Shown here: in pieces, positions 26,401-38,500 of the stretch
How the letters are laid out: each line of letters starts with the position of its first letter
Position numbering within the stretch: position 1 is the first letter of the stretch
From: Reticulitermes speratus
Taxonomy: Eukaryota > Arthropoda > Insecta > Blattodea > Rhinotermitidae
Reading direction: 5' to 3'
Length of the DNA stretch: 64,000 nucleotides
Assembly (NCBI GenBank): GCA_021186555.1
Contig: JAJKFL010000001.1
Coordinates: 57,816,031 to 57,880,030, forward strand
Notes under the pieces: model-generated
Database searches by the model: none
Told to the model about the DNA's origin: nothing
Seen by the model: the letters and a program-made list of their open reading frames with translations, nothing else
Translations under genes and position numbers: made by a program

Positions 26401-29400
26401 TTATACACATTGTATACCTCCTACATGTTTCAGCCACTCATGTGGCCGTCTTCAGGGAGGTGCATTAAGAAGGATATATCGAAATATTACAGATGTTTTT
26501 GAACCAATGCACAGATATAAAATATTGAATTTTAAAAATAATACACGTTTAAAATACATATTAAAGATTAAAATACAAATAAAATATTTGTGATTGGTTC
26601 TGATGGGTAATGAATACTATGTGTGTAGTAAATCACCATCCAAGCACTCAGACCACAGAGTGGTCTGCCATAATGGTAACATCAACACACCCTTGCTTGG
26701 ATGGTGATTTACTCACACAAACTATTCATTACCCATCAGAATCAATCACAGATATTTTTATTTATATTTTAATCTTCAATATAATATTATATTTTAAACC
26801 ATATATTATTTTTAAAATTTCATATTTTATATCTGTGCATTGGTTCCAAAAACTTCTCTGATATTTCGATGTATGTATTCTTTGTAATGCACCTCCCTGA
26901 AGACGGCCACATGAGTGGCCGAAACATGAAGGAGGTATACAGTGTGCAATATACTTTCATATACTTACATGCATTTGTTGGTTTTGAGAAACTTGCTGCC
27001 ACCATCCTTACGGAGAAGAGCCACCTTCTAACCTGAAGATGAAGAGGGAATGCTCCCCTCAAATGCTGGTATCAATCTACCAAACTATACGGTGTCATAT
27101 CCCAGAAGGCTCTAATCTGAAAGTCACAGTTGTTTGCTGGGGCAGAAGTTTTACATTTTTTCAATAAAGGTGTGTTTTCTGCTTTCACAATATTGATGAT
27201 GAATGACAATAATGTTGCATTCCCACTTTCCTGATTATCACTGCCTTACATGTTACATGGAACAGTGTCTTGTTGCTGCAGTAGTTCCTCAAGCAGTCAG
27301 TTCTCTCCAAAAGTACAGTTTTGGTTTTTTTTTGGGGGGGGGGGGGTGGTGGTGAAACAAGTGATTCCACCACAGCATTCATTTAACTTACAGTTAGCAG
27401 CAGACCTCATTGACCTGTTTTATCCCATGACAAGTCTCAACACTGTTATCACAAACATAACAGTCATTTCTAAATACTGACAGAATATAGACATTACAGC
27501 AGATCTAGGTTTGTTACAATGGCCTAACAGTTAGTTATGAATGGGATTTGACATTCTCACACTGGTGAATATTAAGATTATGGCCTTCTGGTCTATGACA
27601 ATAAGTAGTCTGGTAGGCAGGTGTAACTACCACACTATACAACATCTCATCCCACAAGAATCATTATTGCCTACAGAAGTAGTTAGACTAAAAACTATGA
27701 TTCTGTTGGGGAAGGATAAGCATTACACTGTATTATGAGAAGTGTACTTTTGAAATGTATACTTTGCTGGCACAAACAGACACCGTGTGTGTCTGTTTGT
27801 GCCAGCAAAGCAGAAAGAATGAGTTTGTTCTTACTGAAAAAAATGCTTTACCTCTGAAGAAGTGTACATATGAAAGAACTGCCAACATTTTATTGAACTC
27901 AGCTTTCATACACAAAAGCATGGTGCTCTGGCTAGAGGGAGTCAGGGGGAATAAATGTCACTGACAGGGTCCTGGGTTCAGTCTGCTGGGGGACCTATGG
28001 GAAACATTGATCTGCACATGGCTATAAATATTCACCTATGAGGAAGACTAAGGTGGAGTATACTAGGTCTCTCAGTGCTATGGTGAGTATTTGAAACTGC
28101 AGGACACTTTGTCTTATCACCAAAGACACTACACTCTTGGTATTTTGAACTGTAATATGGACTCCTCCAAATATTCAGGAGGATAGACACCAGGAATATC
28201 TAGCAACTACCTGAACACTTCTTCTGCCACAGCAATTCATTTAACCTACATAAGAAGTCTGCCAAATTTATTTCTATGGAAAAGTGTGTTAGTCCTACAG
28301 AAAAAAAAAGAGGATAAAATCTTGTTAATTAAAATCAATTAATGTTTATTTAAAAATGCATGAAAAAGGTCATTTCATGCTTGCAGTTAACCCTTTACAG
28401 CAATCTTGTACCACTGGCTTTAATATTACAAAACTCTGTATTTTGCCCACACACTGCAGTTTTGTGTTTCATATGACTCTCAGAATAGATAATATTTCCC
28501 TGATCAGCATTCATAGTTTGTCTTTGTAATGAACAAGCAATGTGTTTCCTGCGAGACAGGAAAAAATGTTTAAAAATTACGTGTAGATTAACTTTGTGCC
28601 TCAAGGTGTTAATTGTAAAAGTATATGTTTAGGAAGTTGCACTAGATGTTAGATGAAGTATTAGAGAGTTATAATTACTGAGTTTCTCAACAAAAATGTG
28701 TAAGTTTTATTATTTATCAATTGAGCAGTGCAGCTCAGAACTCTAACCTCTTCCCGCCTTCGTTGTTCCTCCAACTGTGCATTTACATTCTGCTGACTCC
28801 TCAGCTTGGCTTGGGCATTTTTCAGTGCCCTGAAATGGAAATAAACACACTGTGAATGTAAATGCAGTGTGAATATTTTATAATAATAATAATCTGCAAG
28901 CCAAAATTTTTAAAGTACTTTCACTTTGGAGCCAGGATAACAAAGGAGGCATTTGACCAAGCCAGGCTACACACCAAATGGCTGAGGAACAGGGTTTGGA
29001 TTTCAGGCAAGGACAAGAGATCTTCTCTTCTCCAGAGTACCCAGACTGACTCTGGGGCCCATCCAACCCTCTTTTCAATGGATGCAGGGGCTCTTTCTCC
29101 AGAGATATGGCAACATGCACGCAAAACTGACCAGTCCTTCTGCACAGCTAAGCACATGTGCGGTTATTTCTCCACTTGTTCACAGAACTTCTTGACACTG
29201 TGCTTAATTGAAGCATGACTTTACCTGCTTAGCTCTTTCATTTCTCCTACTAGGACCAAACAATAATACATATATCAGGGCAAACCTTGATACTTACATT
29301 AATGTTTGCAGCTGTACAGAAGGATGTAGGTGTGAACTGAAGTGGAAAATGATGCAAGAAACAAAAACTGTTGGCAGGGATAGAAAATATTAAGGTGGTA

Positions 29401-32400
29401 CAGTACAATAAAACACTAGGACTACAAGAACACAGTTGATGTAACAGCTAACCTGCTGGAAGATAAGTAGAAAACAAAAGCAGTGAAGATCACATAATAT
29501 AATCTGAAGACAGAGGTAGCATGTTCCTCAGAAATGTTTCATTTCTACCAGACTAGATCCCAGAAGACAGTATTATTCATAGTCACTGCACTAAGAGCAG
29601 ACGCCACTCAGAAATGGTGAAGTTACAAAACTTTGACAGTTAATGCTCATTTTAAATTAACGTGCATGATGCCTGCAATTTGCGCAGTACCACACCAACA
29701 CAGTGTATATGCTACTGGTAAGGTCGAGCTTCATGTGTTTGTGAATGTGCTGTACAGAGAATTTACATATGAAGTGGTACAAAAAAAAAAAATCAAAGAT
29801 AAAATAAAAGAATAGGAAAAATATAAAAATGTGCAAACCCTTAGAAGGGTCACAAATAATTTCTAGCCCTCTATAATTTCTATGCTTTTTGTAAAATCAG
29901 AAATATGATTGGTGTCATTTTTCTTCCACTACTCACTCCTGCAGGTCACGGATTGTATTTTCTTTTGTGTTCTGCTCTTCTTGGCTCATCTGCACTAACT
30001 GTAGCAACCGCTCCATTTCCACTTGGGATCTCTGTGCATCTTCACGTGTTTTCTCTAGTTCTGTACAGTTAGCCTCCAATTCTTTTTGCATTTCTGACAG
30101 TCGTTTCTGCAATTCCGAATCTTCTCTGCCTCCTCCTGCTGTTGCTACTGCAGACTGCTGTTGTAATACAAAACACAAGTATTTATTATAAACAGAACAT
30201 CTTTCTTTCTCACAATTTCCACTATGTATGAAGTACTTGTGGAACCATTATAGCGTATATTTTCTTAACATATTCACAGCCAATGTCATTCTCTATTTGT
30301 CTGTGTGTATGTGCATTTGTGTGCACATGCCTAAAAGTTCAAATTCTGTCTTTAGTCTGTCCTTAAGCAGCAATTAATTTTTACACTTTCTTACACTTAC
30401 TCATTCATACACCAAGCGGCAGTCATTACCAAAAACAATCTGTTATCACAATACCATTGAGAGGTACCAGTTCGTGTTAATATTGCCGCCTTAACTTTTG
30501 CTAATACCAAGTTATCTTTATGTAGTAGCACTCCTTTATCTGCCAAGCTGACTTCGAAGAGCTTCTCTACTTCATGGCATGCCTGTTCAGCACAGTGACT
30601 TCATTGTTTCACTCAAGGGCTATAACTTATTACAGTGGATCAATGGAAATCACAACTGAAGGTTGGAAAAATAAGATGTCCTTATTAAACAGGTTTTGTA
30701 CTACAGAGGATTCACACTTTAGGGTAGACTGCTTTCCTTTTACACTATTGAAATGTCTCTAAATACTTACGGACCAGCTATTGATAGCATGTGTGCAGAT
30801 ATAATAATGTTTTACACGAAGTAAGGTGGAAGTGTTTTTAGTTTGTTAGCAAAAACAGAATATTAAGGTCTTCATGAACATTCCATTTCTTTGTGGGGGT
30901 TGTGTACACTTAAAGTAACATCCTCCAGTTTGTTAACACCTCAAATATGAAGTGAACACAAAGCAGTGCAAAATTTTATCTGCTTCATGTTCTAGCTTGT
31001 AGGATTGTGGTTTCTAGTTACTGAATTTCAGTGGATGGGATATAACCTCTTCCACAGTCAGACATGGTATGTTATATACATATTACTTTTAAGAATAACC
31101 TCTTCAGTCAAGCCAATAACTCTGCATTATAACATATGTGGGTGCATAAATTACAGCAAATGCTGTATGTGAAAGGTTGCAGTGAAGCTTGTGAAGGGTT
31201 ACAACACTGTTGCCCTAACAGCATTTGTCTACTTTAAACAGCAAATGGCATAAGGACATTACTTTGCATACCTGGCCAGGAAATATGAAATACAAGGTTC
31301 AAAGAAGAGTCAGTTCCACAACTTCTGGTCCATATGAAATACAGGGTTCAAAGATGACTGAATTCCATAACTTGTGGTCCATATGAAATACGGGGTTCAA
31401 AGAGGACTGAATTGCATAACTTGTGGTCCATATGAAATACGGGGTTCAAAGACGAGTCAGTTCCATAACTTTTGGTCCATATGAAATACAAGTTTCAAAG
31501 GGGAGTCAGTTTCATAACTTTCTGTCCATACGAAACACAGGGTTCAAAGACGAGTCATTTCCATAACTTTTGGTCCATGTGCATATATAATCCACAGTTA
31601 TTCACACTGACATAAAACATTTCTGACAGTTCTTACTTGTAAAACCCAGTTTTATTTATGGTGTCTATCAGGCTTTGTTTTCTGAGTCTGTCTAATATTT
31701 CCTGAACCAAAGAACCAATTTTTTGAAACTTCAGTATGAAGTTCTGCCTGTTATTGTGCCACTTCACAATGGGGTCTGTAAAAGAACCAACACATGTGAA
31801 CAGTGAAATTGTGAAGTGCATAGCCCCAAGCTCAGGATTATAAAAAATGTTGAGAGAAATTGTGAAATTGTCAATGGATATGCTGCAAAGGCTTCAGATT
31901 TTGTATGGCAAGCTAACGATACACAACAGGCAGAAGTGTGTAGCAATAACTCATGTGTCTCACTGAATATTACAGGAGTTTGTTATTATTACAAAGAACA
32001 AAACTCAACTGAATGAAAAGATCACACGTTTCTCAAACATAAAGTGAATGAAAAGACTCAGATGAGAAAACTCTTACTGACAGGACAATTCTGTATTAAC
32101 ATGTATACACACATGCATACATACACATGTATGCATGCATGCACACAAACAACATACACACATGCACATCAATTATGCGTGCGTACCCCAGCATGCACTT
32201 GCGCATGTGAAAAACCACACACACAATTCCATTGACCCATAAGTGTGTCACTCAAGGCAATAGGATGCAGAACAAGTCACAAATACACATATATACACAA
32301 TTTTTACAGTATAAAATACTATAAACATTTTATAGAACAGTATTATAGATCATCTTCACAAATAAAAAATTAATCTACAGAGTAAAAGGAGTGTGTATTT

Positions 32401-32535
32401 AAATATTTTCTTGATTTACTACTTTAAATTTTGCCTTTTCATTCTTATACATACATACACACAGCACACACCTGCATGCATGCATACATATGTACGTATG
32501 TACACACACACACATGCATATGTACATACGTACGT

Positions 32536-32572
<37 letters not shown>

Positions 32573-35500
32573 AGATAGTTTCTTCAGTCTCCACTTGTGA
32601 AAGCTCTCATAGTTTGAACTATCCTTCATATACAATTTTATTGCACTTGCCTTTTTTATCTGTGCTTCTAATTGGTCCAGTTTCTCCTTCCTCTTCTTCA
32701 GTTTTTGATCTAAATCTACTATTGACTTTTCTTTTTCTTCTAACTGTCTACTTTTGCTATCTAATCCCTTCTTATGTTCTTCTAGTTTCCTTCTCTGATC
32801 CTCTAGTTGTTTTTTCTGTTCATCTAACTGCATCTTAAGAGCGGTGGTTTCCTCGCCAGCTCTTGCTGCGCCATTCGCTAATTTCTTGTTCGCCTCGTGC
32901 AGATCCAGCTAAAACAATCAATTCAAAATGTGAGAAATACCCACACATTTAAATCACTTCTAGGCATTAGCACATGTTTTCTGTCCCATGCTGAACGAAT
33001 TCATAGGAAAAAAAATAGAAAAGAAATACATAACCTTCCTTGAAACACTGACGAGGGAGTAATGAACTCCTTATTTTGCAAATTTGGAATTCAATTATTA
33101 TTTCTTAATCTACAGAAAATATGCATCGACTTCCTGGATTATAAGCAAAATATTTGCATATTGTACCTGTAAGTCTGTGAACTAACATTCATTCGAACAT
33201 TGCTGAGTCAGAGCACTGTACTGAAAGAAAATATTGGCCGACATTTTGTACGTCTGTCTGCCTATTGCAGTGACCACCTCAAACTACTGACTATTACAGA
33301 AGCTGTCAACAGCTTATTACTTAAACACCAGAAAAGAAGAAGAATAAATAAAAAAGAACGTCATATACTACTGATACAATTCTGTGATATAAAATTTCAT
33401 GGATTTTTGCAAACTTATGTAATATATAGATTATCACAATATTCTGAACCTACATTCGATATATCCATATTCTCAGTGTAACCAATTTATTTGTATGTTT
33501 ATCATTAGAACAAAGGTGGCTTATTCAGTGTTAATTTGCCCTTCACAATTGCTTTAATACTGAATAAGAATGAAATGCACTATTAATATCAAAATAAATT
33601 ATTTGTGATGATAGTGTAATACAACCCCTGTATACAATGCCAACATTTCTGTACAAATGCCATACTCAGAAGATGCCGTGTTTTATGTCATATGTCAAAT
33701 GTTACATTACATAAATGACTTCATTTAGCACTCATAAGGCATGCAAAATTTGTGCAACTTCATAGATCTGTGCAATCGGAAACAATGTTTTAAAATATAT
33801 GCAACAGTAAAAGGATTCAACAAAACTGTTTTGAAAGCACCTGCAACATATCATGTCTCTGTACTATCAGTACCAATTATTCACATGTTGTGTTAACATA
33901 TTGCAAAAATAATAGGGCTCCGGATGTTCCGATTATCAAAATCATTCCAGAGTACACAATTTGGAAACAGAAAATCAAATCCTTCTCAATGTCTCTCCAC
34001 ACAAGAAATCAAATTGAGTACAATCAAACTTCCATTATATATTAAAATACCTGAAATGACTATAAAAGACGAACAGAATAACAACAAAAGGAAGCTAAAT
34101 GAGTGTGGGACTTGAGATTCTCAAGGCAGTGCGTTTCAAGACGATGGTGTTCTGGTGTGTGATATCATGTAAGTTGGTAGACACAAACCTGCTGTAACTT
34201 GTCTTCACGAACATCTACACAGGGGTGATAAATCGTTGGTATCTATGTACAAGACTACATGACCAGACTACATGACATCATACCCCAGAAGACAGTAATC
34301 TTAAAGATCAAGCAAAATTTGGAAGTACAGAAACAGACAGATGTGTCAGATATAAGGACAGATATAGAATACACAAATTAATAAGCAAGTACAAACTGCA
34401 ACCAGAAACTGACATGAGATTATTTGACAACTGCAGCAGAGCAGGTTCATAAATGACCCAAATTCTTGACATTTTTTGATCATCACGATCTCAAAGGCTT
34501 GTGGTGTTACCACGTTGCAGATTTCAAAAAGAGAATGTATGTTTCATAAAGTCTTCTCCTATACCAATTCCTTTTTCTCATGTTTCATTACAGCGTTAAT
34601 AGTTACTGAATCTGCCTGAATACTATTTTATTTCTATGCAGACAGCAAGACAGCCAAGACCATTCTATTAACATTAAATTGCACAAGGATGTGTGCATGC
34701 ATATAAGCTCTCTGTATCTCTCTCTATAACGAGGCTTTGGATTTTGTTTTAATCAAAATAACCCTAAGCACAGAAATGTACAAGAGTCAATAGTAATAAA
34801 TTACAGTACTCCAATACAGCTGTGCACATTCTTTCACCCAACTTGAACACATTAAAGAAATATACATTTCAAATGGCATTACCTATGGAAATTAAATGGA
34901 ATGTAGTACAGCTGTTATTAAATTCATGCAAAAATCCTTTAAAGAAAATATATATACTGCCCAATTTATGGTGGTGGAAATGCATTTTGTTTGCTTTTCG
35001 CAAGTTTCTCCTAAGAAAAACGACATTGGTTGTAACATACCTTTGGACAAACTATCATAATTTTTACATAATATAAACCTTATCATGTTTCTCTTCTTGA
35101 TTTAAGAATTTACATGATAACATTCTATGACGTATTTATTATTATTGCCCCACTGAATGATTATATTTTTCCATTTTTAGCACTATTACTAAGTATATAA
35201 TAGCTGTTTTTATATATAATGATGGATAATAAGTTGCAAGTTGTGTGAGAGGAGACTAATAATAAATGTAAATTGCAATTAACACTCTACTTAATAATAC
35301 TTGACAGAGATGTTACCCATTGGCACATATCACACTACAGCAATAGCTGGCATTGTTAAACTTCAATAATAATTATATTCCAGCCACAATATGTACATAT
35401 AACTTTACCATACATAAAAATAATAAAGAAGTAAAATACCAAACTCTGTCCACCTGGCAGCTTCAAGACTTATGCAAGTTAAACACATCAAGAGTTCAAC

Positions 35501-38500
35501 AAATAATCTGCATGTATGGACAAAACTATTTATGCACAATGAAGCCCCACTGTATGCATATGTGGAGTATGCAGTATAGGAAAGACAAAACTGTGATCAT
35601 GAATTTTCAAACTGTAGTAAGTAGTTTGAAAGAAAAATGTTCACAACTTTACTGCAGTAAATTGTAGTTCACGTAGTAAGGCTCCAGTTTATGCTTACAA
35701 GAGTAACACACAATCATCATGCTATTATAAAAAGTATGAATAACTATGGGGAAAATCCAACTTAAAATAATAAAAATGCAACATGAAAAATGAGCTGTGC
35801 ACGAAAATGTGGAAACACAAGTTCATTATTGACCACCTTGTACACAGATGCCATGTGCATTAAAAAAACAAATGACAAGGATGTACAGAAATATACAAAC
35901 TAGCATGGGTTGGAGGATATGCCCAAAGGGATACAGGTTCAGTGCAGAGCATGCTGAATCTAATGCTCAACATTTAACAGTGTGCCAGAGAATTTCTAGG
36001 TACCTTACATTACCGTAAGCTGAGTTATAACAACCTTGTAGTAACAAATTAAAATATTATGACACAATGATAATAAAATAATGCCCATACTGGAGAAAAG
36101 TGGCAGTAACTTAGTAGGAGACCAGATGAATGATTCATTATAAAAAAAAATTGACTAAACATTGACACAGAATGGACATATAAACACTGAACTGAAAGGA
36201 AATACAGGGTGATTATAAATGACCTTAACACATTTACAAAATTATTCTAAGAAATGTGTGTGTCATATAGTAATGAAATGTGTACAGCATAAAGTAGAAG
36301 TCCCAAAGTTTTGACTGTTTCAACCGTCACTTACTGGATTTTGTCATGAGCCGCACTGGTGACTACACTATATACATCAGAGCTACAACCAATCACATTC
36401 TAAACAATGGAACCCTGGCTCTAAATCCACTACATACACTTCTGGGGTGTGTTAAGGAGTTTATCTACACACATCCACCTCAGTGTCTCAATATCTTTAT
36501 GAACTCAAAATCTGCATTCAAGGTGTTTCTGAATCCACTGAAATTCAAATGTTTCCCAGTGTTGGGAATGAGACTGGTTTCAGTTTTGATGTGTGTCAAA
36601 TTACCAATGGTGTTCACACTGAAAACTAACAAATGGCAATAGAAACTATGAGATTAATACTGTGTGCTCTACAAATTTCATTACTGTGCAGATTTTACTT
36701 TGAAGAAATATTTAAAAGTGTAAAGGTCATTTATAATGACTCTGTGTACAGAAATAAACAAGCTTTTTGTCAGGCACACAACAGATACACAAGTACATAC
36801 ACCTGCTGAAGTTTGGGCAATCCTCCAACTAACCTGGTTCTTCTCCAGTTCTTGCACTAGCATCTCCAGTTGTGCCTGGAATCTTTCTCGTTCAACTGCT
36901 GCATTCTTCAGGTCTTCTTGTGCCTTTTCCAGTTCTTTGTGCATTTTCATAATGCCTTCCTTGTTGTTGGCAGCAGGTGCTGTTGTCATGGCCTGTTGTT
37001 GCATCTGAGCCATCTGTTGCTGCAATGCTTGCATCTGCTTCTCTGTCCCTTGCAACGTTTTCTGCAATTCTGTCACTATCTTTTCGGCTGTGTCTGCTCT
37101 GGTACGTTCAGCCTCAACTGCCTTACGCCATTGTTCAATCTCAAGGTCTCCCTGTACCCCAATCTGTTGAAGCACCTTTTCCAATTTCTCACAACGGTCC
37201 TTCTCTTTGTCCCTCTCTTTCTGAACAGCCTGCACCTGCAGCTGAAGTTGTCTAATTTCTCGGTCTTTGTTTTCCATTATGTCTTTGTTGTCTCTTTCCA
37301 CATCCTGAGGCACATGGCGCTGTTCGCCCTTCATCCGCCGCACCTCCTCACGTTCCCTCTGCAGCTCTGATTCTGACTGTAGCAGCTCCTGCTGGAAGTT
37401 CATCAGCATATCCTGTGACTTCTCCAGCTGTATCACCAGTTGATCCCTCTCTAGAGTCAACTGTTTTATATCTGCCTCCATTTTGCCCAGCTGTTTATCA
37501 ATTTTCTCAGCCTGCTTATCTCTCTTCTCAAGGATGGAGGCCATTTTGTCCCTGTCTCTGTTGGCCTGAGCCAGGTCCTGCTTAAGTTTCACCACTTCTT
37601 CTTGTGTCCTATGGTCAAAGTCCTGGCGCACACGCTGCTGGTTGCTCTGGAGCTGATCGATGGCAATTTTGGTCTGCTGCAACTCCTTCTTGAGTGTCTC
37701 TCTGTCTGCACCAAACTGATCTCGTTCCTCTGCTGCTTTCCGAAGGTCAGCCTGCGAGCGCTCTAGTTTCTCATGCAACCTGCTCAGTTCCGTGGCCATG
37801 CGCTCAAACTCTATGCGTGCTGCTTCAGTGTTTTCCTGGTACTTGCCAAGGTGAAGCTGTGACTTCTCTAGCTCACGTGTTAGCCTGTTCACTTCATTCT
37901 CAGCATACTCTCTGGCCTGCTGGGCTTTGTCCAGCCTGTCTAAGTCAGAGCGGTTCTTCTCACTTTGACGGTCTGTTTGTGCCAGTTCTATCCTAAGGCG
38001 CTCATTCTCTTTCTCCAGGCCCTCTGATCGTGCCAGTAACTTCTCGTGGCGGTCTCGCAACTTCTCACAATCTATGTGCAAGCGCTCTAGCTCACCCTGA
38101 TGCTTCTCCTGACTGCCATTGAGCTTGCCTATCTCTGCACGGCTCAATTCTAGCTCCAACTGCAACTCATGCAGGCGCTCCTCCTGATTTTCATTGGCCA
38201 CCAGGGAGCGCTGTAGCTCCAGCTGACTGGTGTCCAGTCGCTCACGCAGCTTCTCACACTCAGCCTGTAGCCGTGACCCCTCCACAGCCCACTTCTCCTG
38301 CTCAAACTGGTATTTACCTCTCACACCTTCTGCCCTCTCCAGATCCATCCGTAGCCTCACTGCTTCCTGTTCCGCCTTGCGTGCTCTCTCCAGCTCAGCT
38401 GTTGTTTTCTCCAGCCGTTCCCTCAAGCGTTCCAGCTCTACCTTAAGGCGGTCCTGTTCTTCTATAGTCCGTTCTTGTGAGTCTTGGTATTTGCCCATCC

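Larger units (their letters stand above)
25572..28747 (-). other. brp: brp intron between exons 10 and 11
   Basis: 3.2 kb. It contains a nested pair of repeat elements (26250-27115), a foldback copy (27570-27665), a perfect hairpin (27762-27810) and a T9-G12 run near 27329-27349. I searched it by eye for an alternative fly-like end FLKSFF and found none. Confidence 0.8.
30158..32650 (-). other. brp: brp intron between exons 8 and 9 (GC-AG)
   Basis: 2.5 kb, donor GCAAGT, acceptor CAACAG. It contains a 49-base minisatellite (31283-31580) and purine-pyrimidine alternating tracts (32100-32220 and 32449-32575). Confidence 0.85.
32909..36833 (-). other. brp: brp intron between exons 7 and 8
   Basis: 3.9 kb. 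It contains a foldback copy (34140-34312) and an inverted-repeat element (36204-36745) close to its 5' splice site. The rest is AT-rich with no recognised content. A glutamine-rich exon present in flies was not seen. Confidence 0.8.

Noticed and set aside
25572-28747. Possible alternative fly-like brp ending (FLKSFF)
   Set aside because: Searched by eye on the minus strand; no matching codon series followed by a stop was found.
32044-32578. His/Thr/Tyr/Cys-rich frames on both strands
   Set aside because: Translations of ACAT, GCAT and CA simple repeats.
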